This document shows positions 25,842 through 33,126 of a DNA stretch of 64,000 nt, one piece after another. Position 1 is the stretch's first letter. Every line of letters begins with the position of its first letter. The stretch covers positions 51,749 through 115,748 of the forward strand of contig NZ_JAMGBF010000027.1 of the NCBI RefSeq assembly GCF_023516615.1, written 5' to 3'. This stretch comes from Streptomyces panaciradicis (GTDB taxonomy: Bacteria > Actinomycetota > Actinomycetes > Streptomycetales > Streptomycetaceae). Position numbers and translations under genes: made by a program. A model generated the notes under the pieces. The model searched no databases and was not told where the DNA came from. It was given only the letters and a program-made list of their open reading frames with translations.

Positions 25842-26798
25842 GTGTCAGCCTCCCGTCTGCGCCGTGTCGCCGTCCTCGTGCTCGAAGGAGCCAAGCCGCT
25901 CGACGTCGGCATCCCCGCGCAGGTGTTCACCACGCGCGCGAGCATGCCGTACGAGGTGCGGCTGTGCGGCGCGGCGCCCGGCCTGGTCACCGGGGGCGAC
26001 GGGCTGTCGTACCACGTCGCCCACGGCCTGGAGGCGCTGGAGTGGGCGGACATCGTCTTCGTCCCCGGCTACCGCTTCCCCGACCGCGAGGACCCGCCGC
26101 GGACCGTCGTCGCGGCGTTGCGGGCCGCCCACGCCCGGGGCGCGAGGCTGGCCGCGATCTCGACGGGCGCCTTCGCGCTCGCGGCCACCGGCCTGCTCGA
26201 CGGCCGGCGGGCCACCACCCACTGGCACTACACGCGCGCGCTGGTGGCCAGGCACCCGCTCGTCCGGGTCGACGAGAACGTGCTGTTCGTGGACGAGGGC
26301 AGCGTGCTGACCTCGGCCGGTGCGGCCTCGGGCATCGACCTGTGCCTGCACATCCTGCGCGGCGACCTCGGAGTCGCCGCGTCGAACCACGCCGCCCGGC
26401 GCCTGGTCGCGGCCCCCTACCGCAGCGGCGGTCAGGCGCAGTACGTGCCGCGCAGCGTGCCCGAACCGCTGGGCGAGCGGTTCGCCGCCACCCGGGAGTG
26501 GGCACTGCACCATCTCGACGAGCCCCTCACCCTGGAGACCCTGGCACGGCAGGCGGCGGTCTCCCCGCGCACGTTCTCGCGCCGCTTCGTGGAGGAGACC
26601 GGATACACGCCCATGCAGTGGGTGATGCGGGCCCGCATCGACATGGCCCGCGCCCTGCTGGAGCGGTCCGAGCGCAGCGTCGAGCAGATCGCCGCCGACG
26701 TCGGTCTGGGCACCGGCACGAACCTGCGACTGCACTTCCACCGCATCCTCGGCACCACACCCAGCGAATACCGGCGCACCTTCGCCCAGGGCGAGTAG
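25842..26798 (+). CDS. GlxA-type regulator: DJ-1/PfpI domain plus AraC DNA-binding domain
   Basis: 318 aa. Residues 5-175 form a DJ-1/PfpI-like domain (VAVLVLEGAKPLDVGIPAQVF) whose nucleophile-elbow region reads AISTGAFALA, with no cysteine, so it is a sensor fold rather than a peptidase, as in GlxA regulators. Residues 210-315 are an AraC domain with two helix-turn-helix units (LETLARQAAVSPRTFSRRF and IAADVGLGTGTNLRLHFHRILG). Target not evident from neighbours; the GAPDH gene lies 115 bases downstream. Confidence 0.9.
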   Translation: MSASRLRRVAVLVLEGAKPLDVGIPAQVFTTRASMPYEVRLCGAAPGLVTGGDGLSYHVAHGLEALEWADIVFVPGYRFPDREDPPRTVVAALRAAHARGARLAAISTGAFALAATGLLDGRRATTHWHYTRALVARHPLVRVDENVLFVDEGSVLTSAGAASGIDLCLHILRGDLGVAASNHAARRLVAAPYRSGGQAQYVPRSVPEPLGERFAATREWALHHLDEPLTLETLARQAAVSPRTFSRRFVEETGYTPMQWVMRARIDMARALLERSERSVEQIAADVGLGTGTNLRLHFHRILGTTPSEYRRTFAQGE

Positions 26799-26913
26799 CC
26801 GGGCCAAGCGCTTCCCGAGCCTTGGCGCGATCCTTTTGAACCATGGCGATCGCGCCACTGTCAGCGGCCGCCGCAGCGAGCGAGCCTGGGGGTGAACGAA
26901 AGGGACACAGCTC

Positions 26914-27909
26914 ATGACTCGCATCGCCATCAACGGATTCGGCCGCATCGGACGCAACGTGCTGCGCGCGCTGCTGGAGCGCGACAGCGGCCTGGAGATC
27001 GTCGCCGTCAACGACCTCACGGAACCCGCCGCGCTGGCGCGACTGCTGGCCTTCGACTCCACGGCCGGCCGGCTCGGCCGCCCGGTGAGCGTCGACGGGA
27101 ACACCCTGGTCGTGGACGGCCGTCGCATCACGGTGCTCGCCGAGCGCGAGCCGGCGCAGCTGCCGTGGGCGGAACTGGGTGTGGACATCGTCCTGGAGGC
27201 CACCGGCCGGTTCACCTCGGCGAAGGCGGCTCGTGCCCACCTGGACGCCGGCGCCAAGAAGGTCCTGGTCAGCGCGCCGTCGGACGGCGCCGACGTCACG
27301 CTCGCGTACGGGGTCAACACCGACGCGTACGACCCGGCCGTGCACACGATCGTCTCCAACGCCTCCTGCACCACCAACGCGCTGGCACCGCTGGCCTCGG
27401 TGCTCGACGAGCTCGCCGGCATCGAGCACGGCTTCATGACGACCGTGCACGCCTACACGCAGGAGCAGAACCTGCAGGACGGGCCGCACCGCGACGCCCG
27501 CCGGGCCCGGGCGGCCGGGGTCAACATCGTGCCGACCACGACGGGCGCGGCGAAGGCCATCGGCCTCGTGCTGCCGAACCTGGACGGCAAGCTGTCCGGC
27601 GACTCGATCCGCGTGCCCGTCCCGGTGGGCTCGATCGTGGAGCTCAACACCACGGTGGCGCGCGAGGTGACGCGCGAGGACGTGCTGGCCGCGTACCGCA
27701 AGGCGGCCGAGGGCCCGCTCGCCGGCGTCCTCGAGTACTCGGAGGACCCGCTGGTCTCCTCCGACATCACGGGCAACCCGGCGTCGTCGATCTTCGACTC
27801 GGCCCTCACCCGGGTCGACGGCCACCACGTGAAGGTCGTCGCCTGGTACGACAACGAGTGGGGTTTCTCGAACCGCGTGATCGACACCCTCGAGCTCCTG
27901 GCCGGCTGA
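26914..27909 (+). CDS. gap: Glyceraldehyde-3-phosphate dehydrogenase, type I
   Basis: 331 aa. NAD-binding INGFGRIGRN at the N-terminus and VNDL at the dinucleotide-specificity turn; catalytic loop SNASCTTN with Cys near residue 152; the conserved WYDNEWGFSNR close to the C-terminus. Oxidises glyceraldehyde 3-phosphate to 1,3-bisphosphoglycerate in glycolysis. Not clustered with pgk/tpi, so it may be a second, condition-specific copy (inference). GAAAGGGAC precedes the ATG, and a strong hairpin follows the stop. Confidence 0.95.
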   Translation: MTRIAINGFGRIGRNVLRALLERDSGLEIVAVNDLTEPAALARLLAFDSTAGRLGRPVSVDGNTLVVDGRRITVLAEREPAQLPWAELGVDIVLEATGRFTSAKAARAHLDAGAKKVLVSAPSDGADVTLAYGVNTDAYDPAVHTIVSNASCTTNALAPLASVLDELAGIEHGFMTTVHAYTQEQNLQDGPHRDARRARAAGVNIVPTTTGAAKAIGLVLPNLDGKLSGDSIRVPVPVGSIVELNTTVAREVTREDVLAAYRKAAEGPLAGVLEYSEDPLVSSDITGNPASSIFDSALTRVDGHHVKVVAWYDNEWGFSNRVIDTLELLAG

Positions 27910-27923
27910 CCCGGAGCCGTTTC

Positions 27924-27969
27924 CGCCGCGGCGGCCCGGGAGACGACCGCCTCCCGGGCCGCCGCGGCG
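27924..27969. terminator. Transcription terminator behind gap
   Basis: A perfect 19-bp inverted repeat (arms 27924-27942 and 27951-27969, 8-base loop) starting 15 bases after the GAPDH stop. There is no U run, as is usual for actinobacterial terminators. Confidence 0.85.
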
Positions 27970-27976
27970 TCTTCTC

Positions 27977-28111
27977 TCACCCGACCGCGCCGGGATCGGC
28001 GCTCAGCCAGTGCTCCGGCCGCATCCGCACCACGACGTGATCGGCCGGCTCGGCCTCCGCGTACGTCGCGAAGCCGTCGAGCGCCTCGCCGGACAGACAC
28101 CGTCCGGCCAT
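27977..28111 (-). CDS. Possible small protein
   Basis: A 44-aa frame beginning MAGRCLSGEALDGF and ending ADPGAVG with an acidic, moderately non-random composition. GGGAG touches the ATG, which is too close. It could also extend to 28174. It may be the remnant of a longer gene. Nothing is recognised. Confidence 0.3.
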   Translation of the reverse strand: MAGRCLSGEALDGFATYAEAEPADHVVVRMRPEHWLSADPGAVG

Positions 28112-28196
28112 CTCCCGGTGCAGCGCGCCGCTTCCCTCCGCACATGGCCATACGCCGACTGTAGGCCGGGCCACCGACCACGGACGCGGCGACGGT

Positions 28197-28802
28197 TCAC
28201 GACCCGGGGAAGAACAGTTCGCCGAAGTACGTCCCCTCGGCCCAGCGCCTGAGGGCGGGGCCGTCGAGGAGGCGGGTGTTGCCCTGGCGGCGGGCCCACT
28301 GGATGTCCCGCGCCCGGAAGCTGCCCCGGTGCACGATCAGCTGGACGGGCTTCTGCGTGTGTCCGCGATGCCGGTGCGGATGCGGCGGGTCCTCGTCGGG
28401 CAGGGGTTCGGCCACCGGCCGGAAGACCACGTCCAGTTGACGGCCGCCACGGTCCTCCGCGCATAAGCGCGGCCGGTCCGCGGCCGGCAGCAGGCGGACC
28501 CGCCACCCGTCCCGGCGCAGCATGCGCGCGACGGCCAACGCAAGTCCCTGGGTGTCGAGTTCGAGGAGTTCGTCCGGGGTGTAGTACCCGAGGCGGCGTC
28601 GCATCCCGGGGCGTCTGCGCCGCAGCACCACCGTGGTGATCAGGAGCAGGAGGACGACACCGGCGAGGGGCACGCCGATCCCGGCGGCGCGGTAGCCCGC
28701 GGCGAGCGCGGCGGCCAGGGCGCACACCGCCAGGACGACCACCGCGAGAGCGGGAAGCACCTCGCGGAACGTCGGTCCGGACGTGCTCGATCGGCGCGCC
28801 AC
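28197..28802 (-). CDS. Membrane-anchored restriction endonuclease-like (Mrr_cat/PDDEXK-like) protein
   Basis: 201 aa. Two N-terminal membrane helices (about residues 13-35 and 41-60) are followed by a cytoplasmic domain: YYTPDELLELDTQGLALAVARMLRRDGWRV, RGGRQLDVVFRP and VQLIVHRG, then ARDIQWARRQGNTRLLDG. This is the layout of Mrr-like nuclease domains, where a helix, a Asp-bearing strand and a QxK strand follow each other. The expected QxK reads QLIV with no lysine, so the nuclease may be inactive or act as a DNA-binding module. GTG start after GAGGGGGC. Confidence 0.65.
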   Translation of the reverse strand: MARRSSTSGPTFREVLPALAVVVLAVCALAAALAAGYRAAGIGVPLAGVVLLLLITTVVLRRRRPGMRRRLGYYTPDELLELDTQGLALAVARMLRRDGWRVRLLPAADRPRLCAEDRGGRQLDVVFRPVAEPLPDEDPPHPHRHRGHTQKPVQLIVHRGSFRARDIQWARRQGNTRLLDGPALRRWAEGTYFGELFFPGS

Positions 28803-28936
28803 AGTGTTCGCCCCCTCAACACCGCCTGCAATCAACCGTGTTGAAGAGATACCCAGCGGGGGACCGGTTGTTCGATCCCGGCGAGCGATTCGGCCGCATG
28901 CGCGGGCGCACGGAAGCACGGGCCGGGGGGCGGAAA

Positions 28937-28966
28937 GGTCCGCGCTCCCCCGGGGGAGCGCGGACC
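28937..28966. terminator. Terminator behind GH18 chitinase
   Basis: A perfect 30-base palindrome (15-bp arms, centre between 28951 and 28952), 20 bases past the chitinase stop on the minus strand. Confidence 0.8.
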
Positions 28967-28986
28967 GCGGTGCCTGAGGGGCTGCC

Positions 28987-30201
28987 TCAGCAGGCCCCTT
29001 CGTCCTGCCACGGACCCCAGTCGGTGGCGCTCGGCGTCTCGTTCTGCGTCCACCACTTGGCCTTCCAGTTGTGGTGGTTGTACGAGGCCTCGTCACCGGC
29101 GGTGTAGACGGCGCTGGGACTCCAGGCGGTCTTGCACCCCGCCGGCGTCGGTGTGGGGGTGGGTGTCGGGGTGGGGGTGGTGGAAGGCGGGGTGGCCCCT
29201 GCGAACCGGACCGAGTACTTGGCGAAGTCCCAGGGGTTCTGGGCCACGCTGGAGCAGGTGCCCGAGGTCCGCCCGCCGTTGTCGACCGGCGTGCACGGGC
29301 GGTCGCGGTTGAGGGACCAGAAGGTGAACCGGTCCATGTTGTGGCTGGTGGCGTAGTCCAGGACGGTCTGGAAGTCGGCCTGGGTGAAGACCTCGCCGGT
29401 GTCGCTGCGTCCGTTCATGCCGGAGAAGCCCTCGTGGGCGTAGGCCGTCGCCTGGTCCCAGCCGAACGTCGACTGCAGGATCGCGTTGAAGTTGGTCAGC
29501 GCGCTTGTCTGCGAGGCCGCTCCGCCGAAGCCGCCGTCGAACGGCATGATGGAGAAGTTGTCGGGCGTGAAGCCCTGCGACTTGGCCTCCAGCAGCATCT
29601 GCTTGCCGAACCAGCCCGTGCCGTCGGCCGTGCCGGCGGTGGTGACGGAGACGTACAGGCCGGGGTTGTTCTGCTGGAGTATCTTGGCCGCCCCGATCTC
29701 GTTCCTGATCGCCGCGGTGTTCTCGTACTCCGGCTCCTCCAGGTCGAAGTCGATCGCGTGGAGACCGTACTTGGTGATGACCTGCTGGTAGGCGGCAGCG
29801 GTGGCCGACGGGTCCGCGCAGGTCTGCCCGAGCTTGGTGCCGCCGTAGCCGCCGACGGAGATCGACACGTCGCCGCCCTTGGCGCGGACGGTGTCGATGA
29901 CGGACTGGACGGCGGTGTCCGAGGAGACCGGGGCGGTGCCGCCCCAAGTGGGCGAGCAGCCGCCGCCGTTGGGGGCGAGGACGAAGGCGAGCTGGAAGGC
30001 CTTGAGGCCGGTCGCGTCCATGATGGCGGCCGGGTCCGGCGGGTCGTTGTCGAGGGGCATCAGATAGGGCGCGGCCGCGTACCAGCGGTTGCTGAGCGCG
30101 GTGGTCGCGCCCGAGGCGTTGCCCGCCACGAGCGCCGTGGCCCCTGCGGCGGTGAGTCCGACGGCAGCGGCTGCGCCGAGACATGCGCGAAGACGTCTCA
30201 C
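28987..30201 (-). CDS. Secreted chitinase, GH18 with C-terminal CBM5/12
   Basis: 404 aa. Signal peptide to about residue 32 (AVGLTAAGATALVAGNASGA). The GH18 barrel has the SISVGGYGG strand and the catalytic DFDLE (acid Glu in IDFDLEEPE). A Thr-Pro repeat linker (about residues 340-355) leads to a chitin-binding domain of the CBM5/12 kind with its aromatic residues (AWSPSAVYTAGDEASY, WKAKWWTQNETP, WGPWQ). Acts outside the cell on chitin. GTG start after GGAGG. Two DasR-type sites lie upstream. Confidence 0.9.
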   Translation of the reverse strand: MRRLRACLGAAAAVGLTAAGATALVAGNASGATTALSNRWYAAAPYLMPLDNDPPDPAAIMDATGLKAFQLAFVLAPNGGGCSPTWGGTAPVSSDTAVQSVIDTVRAKGGDVSISVGGYGGTKLGQTCADPSATAAAYQQVITKYGLHAIDFDLEEPEYENTAAIRNEIGAAKILQQNNPGLYVSVTTAGTADGTGWFGKQMLLEAKSQGFTPDNFSIMPFDGGFGGAASQTSALTNFNAILQSTFGWDQATAYAHEGFSGMNGRSDTGEVFTQADFQTVLDYATSHNMDRFTFWSLNRDRPCTPVDNGGRTSGTCSSVAQNPWDFAKYSVRFAGATPPSTTPTPTPTPTPTPAGCKTAWSPSAVYTAGDEASYNHHNWKAKWWTQNETPSATDWGPWQDEGAC

Positions 30202-30267
30202 GGTGTGCCTCCGGTGGGGTGGGGGAAGAGCCCAAGCTTCGGGCCGCCGCCCCGCCCGCGTCCACGC

Positions 30268-30283
30268 TTCGGTCTAGACCAAA
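30268..30283. promoter_or_regulatory. DasR-responsive element (dre), distal
   Basis: GGTCTAGACCA within the 16-bp dre frame (ANTGGTCTAGACCANT); only the leading T of the core is changed to C. DasR is the GlcNAc-6P-responsive repressor of chitinase genes in Streptomyces (established). Confidence 0.75.
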
Positions 30284-30289
30284 CCTCTT

Positions 30290-30305
30290 TTTGGTCTAGA
30301 CCATA
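30290..30305. promoter_or_regulatory. DasR-responsive element (dre), proximal in pair
   Basis: Perfect TGGTCTAGACCA core at 30292-30303, 22 bases (two helical turns) from the other site. Both lie 70-105 bases upstream of the chitinase GTG on the minus strand. Confidence 0.85.
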
Positions 30306-30329
30306 CGAGCTCTTTGCGTGACGCGCGGC

Positions 30330-30728
30330 TCACCGCGTACGACGGCCGACGGACGCGCCCGCGCGTAGCGCCCTGGGGATCTCGGCGACCTCGTCCACGA
30401 CGTCGAGCAGCCGGTCCAGGTCCGCGGCGGGGGCGGCCGAGTCCAGCGTCACCGAGTAACCGATGCCGGTCGACTCCCAGTTGCCGGTGTCGAACCCTCC
30501 GGACGCGGTGACCCGGGCCCCGTCGAGGGTGATCCCCAGCCCGGCCGCCTCGCGGTACAGGTCGTTGAGCACACAGCCCGCCGCTGCCAGATGCAGCAGG
30601 TGCGCCCCGGTGAAGTCGGCCTCGACGGTGACACCCTCGGGCGTCCAGCGGTGCGGGAAGCGCACCGCGTGCTCGTCGCCGGAGCGCAGGCTCCCGGCAC
30701 TGACCACGACGCCGAAATCGTCAGCCAT
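30330..30728 (-). CDS. OsmC-family protein
   Basis: 132 aa with the OsmC fold: FPHRWTPEGVTVEADFTGAHLLHLAAAGCVLNDLYREAAGLGI, including one conserved Cys (GCVLND), and C-terminal VVDEVAEIPRALRAG. OsmC/Ohr proteins reduce hydroperoxides with a Cys pair; here only the resolving or peroxidatic position in the helix is present and the second Cys is missing, so enzymatic activity is doubtful. AAGGACC precedes the ATG. Confidence 0.8.
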   Translation of the reverse strand: MADDFGVVVSAGSLRSGDEHAVRFPHRWTPEGVTVEADFTGAHLLHLAAAGCVLNDLYREAAGLGITLDGARVTASGGFDTGNWESTGIGYSVTLDSAAPAADLDRLLDVVDEVAEIPRALRAGASVGRRTR

Positions 30729-30936
30729 GGGCGGTCCTTCTGGTGAGCGTCGGACGGCGCTCCCGGCGGAACGCCGCTGTGGGCCCATTGAAACAGCCCG
30801 TGCCGAGGCTCGCAGGCCCGTGCGCCGGGCGTGAGGGGACGCGGGCGGGCCGCGGCGCGACCCGGTGCGCTCTACGCCGGTGGCGCCCTCGGGCGGGACG
30901 ATGCCTGAGCTCGCAACACGACGAGAGGGGTGGGGC

Positions 30937-31236
30937 ATGGCTGTGGTGCTGTCGATGAGGTGGGCGGGGGTCACTCCGGAGCAGTACGACCTGGTGCGGG
31001 ACGCGGTGAACTGGGAGGAGGCCGCGCCGGCCGGCTCCGAACTGCACGTCGCCTGGTTCGACGCGGCGGGACTGCACGTGCTGGACGTGTGGGAGTCGGA
31101 GCAGGCCTTCCAGGCCTTCTTCGCCGAACGGCTCGCCTCGGCGGTCGAGAAGGCGGGGATCGCGGGTGCGCCCGTGAGCGAGTTCACCCCGCTGCACAGG
31201 CGTTTCGTCGCTCCGGGGGTGACCGGCGCCGCCTGA
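30937..31236 (+). CDS. Small dimeric alpha/beta barrel-like protein
   Basis: 99 aa: strand AVVLSMRWAGVTPEQYDLVRDAVNW, strand SELHVAWFDAAGLHVLDVWESEQAFQAFFAERLASAV and a short C-terminal strand. This is the ferredoxin-like ABM/Dabb layout common in actinobacterial proteins of unknown role. GAGAGGGG precedes the ATG at 30937. It ends at a bidirectional hairpin. Confidence 0.65.
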   Translation: MAVVLSMRWAGVTPEQYDLVRDAVNWEEAAPAGSELHVAWFDAAGLHVLDVWESEQAFQAFFAERLASAVEKAGIAGAPVSEFTPLHRRFVAPGVTGAA

Positions 31237-31255
31237 CCTCGTGTCCGACCCGGCT

Positions 31256-31285
31256 CCCCGGGTGCCGGCCGTGCGGCACCCGGGG
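31256..31285. terminator. Bidirectional terminator
   Basis: Perfect 12-bp stem (31256-31267 with 31274-31285), 6-base loop, between the convergent ends of the small barrel protein and the GH5 gene. Confidence 0.8.
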
Positions 31286-31291
31286 CGGCCG

Positions 31292-33040
31292 TCAGGCGAC
31301 GGTGCCCGTCACCGAACTTCCGGACCTCGTCACGTGGTACGTGACGGTGGCTCCGCTCCAGAAATGGAAGGTGAGCGTCGCCTGCGCGCCGTCGCGCAGG
31401 GCGTTGAGGTAGTCGGAGGTCAGGGTGATCGCGTTGCCGGGGTAGTCGGGCGAGAAGGCCACGTCGAACTCCTGGTACGGCGTCCAGCCGGTGTTGCCGG
31501 CGTTGCCGCCGTCGGCGTAGGTGGACTCCATGGTCGCCAGCAGGTCACCGTTGAACCGGGTCGGGACGGTCAGCCCGCCGGTGGTGCCGGTCGCGTCCGA
31601 CAGGACCGGTGTGTCGTACGTGGTCACGTAGATCTTCCAGGGCAGCCCGGCGGAGAACCGGGCCTCGACGGTCGCGTTGGTCCCGTAGGCCCGGTCGCCC
31701 GCCAGCCGGGTCAGCGCGGAGGCCGTCAGCGTGAGCTCGTTGCCGGAGACGGTGTAGTCCCTGCCCTGGGCGAGTTTCGTGCCGTCCTGCCACATGCCCT
31801 TGAAGGTCAGGCCGTTGGGGTTCAGGGTGAGGGTCCTGGCCGTGATCGCTTCCGACTTCGCCAGGAACACCCGGTCCGAGGACGCGGTGCCCGAGCGGGT
31901 GGTCCAGGCCGACTTGATCTGGTCGATCAGGGCGGGGTCGCGCCACTGCAGGGTGGTGCGGTTCAGGAAGTTGAAGGCGTCCCACAGGGCCGTGGTCACA
32001 CCGTTGGTGCGGGCCTCGTGTCCGAGCATCTCGAAGTACTTGAGGGCCTCGCCCTGTTCGACGCGCGGGGGGTGGTTGAAGTCGGGGTAGCTGAGAAGGC
32101 CGTACTCGCCCATGTAGACCGGGATGCCCTTGGCGATCAGCGTGTTGTGGATCGCCGTGAAGGTGTCGGTCATGTCCTTCTGCGAGGTGGCGTCGAACCG
32201 CGTGCCGCCGGCGATGTTGACGCTGAACGGATACCAGCCGTAATAGTGCACCGTGGCCACGAGATTCGGGTCCTTCAGCGCGCCGATCTCGTCGACCAGC
32301 GGGTTCATGCGCTCCTGGGAGGGTGTGGAGCCCAGGCTGGGCAGCACCAGCAGCCGGGTCGCGTTGTTGCCGCCGGACTGGCGTACCACCGTGTGGAACG
32401 TGGTGTTGAGTTCGTCGAGGTACTGGCTGCCCTGGGTGTCGGTGGTGTTGTCGAACTGCGGTTCGTTGATGCTCTCGAACAGCAGGGTGCGCGGCGAGTC
32501 CCTGAACTCGGCGGCGACCTGGGTCCAGGTGGCCTTGAAGCGGGCCAGGACGTTGTCGTGGTCGGTCGGCATCGAGGAGATCCACTGCCACGAGTCGTGG
32601 TGGACGTTGATCACCACGTACAGACCGTCGGACAGGGCCCAGTCGACGACCTGCCGGACGCGGCTCAGCCAGGCCGCGTCGATCGTGTAGGGGGCGGTGG
32701 CGGACTGGTGGCCGCTCCAGGTGACGGGGAAGCGGACGCTGCGGAAGCCCTGGGCCCTGATGGTGTCGAACAGGGCCTTGGTGGCCGGCGGATTGCCCCA
32801 GGAGGTCTCGTCCGGGATGGCGTCCAGGGTGTTGCCGAGGTTCCAGCTGGGCTGCATCGCCGCGACGACGCCCTTCGGGCCGAGCACCCGTGCGGTGGCC
32901 GCCGCGGAGGTGCCGGCGTGGCCCGGTGCGGCGAGCGCGGTGGTGCCGGTCAGCGCGACGACGGCGACCAGTGTCAGGAGCAGAGCGAGCACACGGCCTG
33001 GGCCGCGTCCGCGGTGACCGGGGTCTTTCGTTCCCTTCAT
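31292..33040 (-). CDS. Secreted GH5 glycoside hydrolase (cellulase-type) with CBM_X2 module
   Basis: 582 aa. Signal peptide (VLALLLTLVAVVALTGTTALA). GH5 barrel from about residue 50: WNLGNTLDAIP, FRSVRFPVTW, NVHHDSWQW, acid/base Glu in FESINEPQ, YYGWYPF, nucleophile Glu in VYMGEYGLLS. Residues about 385-480 look like a CBM_X2 immunoglobulin-like module (SEAITARTLTLNPNG, YTVSGNELTLTASAL), followed by a beta-sandwich end domain. Likely cuts beta-1,4-glucan or a related plant polysaccharide. GGTCGGAG precedes the ATG. Lies just downstream of the GH43 xylosidase gene. Confidence 0.9.
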   Translation of the reverse strand: MKGTKDPGHRGRGPGRVLALLLTLVAVVALTGTTALAAPGHAGTSAAATARVLGPKGVVAAMQPSWNLGNTLDAIPDETSWGNPPATKALFDTIRAQGFRSVRFPVTWSGHQSATAPYTIDAAWLSRVRQVVDWALSDGLYVVINVHHDSWQWISSMPTDHDNVLARFKATWTQVAAEFRDSPRTLLFESINEPQFDNTTDTQGSQYLDELNTTFHTVVRQSGGNNATRLLVLPSLGSTPSQERMNPLVDEIGALKDPNLVATVHYYGWYPFSVNIAGGTRFDATSQKDMTDTFTAIHNTLIAKGIPVYMGEYGLLSYPDFNHPPRVEQGEALKYFEMLGHEARTNGVTTALWDAFNFLNRTTLQWRDPALIDQIKSAWTTRSGTASSDRVFLAKSEAITARTLTLNPNGLTFKGMWQDGTKLAQGRDYTVSGNELTLTASALTRLAGDRAYGTNATVEARFSAGLPWKIYVTTYDTPVLSDATGTTGGLTVPTRFNGDLLATMESTYADGGNAGNTGWTPYQEFDVAFSPDYPGNAITLTSDYLNALRDGAQATLTFHFWSGATVTYHVTRSGSSVTGTVA

Positions 33041-33080
33041 CTCCGACCTTTCTCTGTTGGCCGAGCGGGGTTCCGCCCGT

Positions 33081-33090
33081 GGGGGGGGGG
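33081..33090. repeat. Run of ten G
   Basis: Homopolymer of ten G on the plus strand between the GH43 stop and the GH5 start, 40 bases upstream of the GH5 ATG. Such tracts slip during replication. Confidence 0.9.
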
Positions 33091-33126
33091 TGAGGACAGG
33101 GGGCCGAGTAAGGGGGCGGGCCGGTG

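Noticed and set aside
28937..28966. 30-bp perfect palindrome as a regulatory site
   Set aside because: Its place just behind the chitinase stop and its GC-rich perfect stem fit a terminator better.
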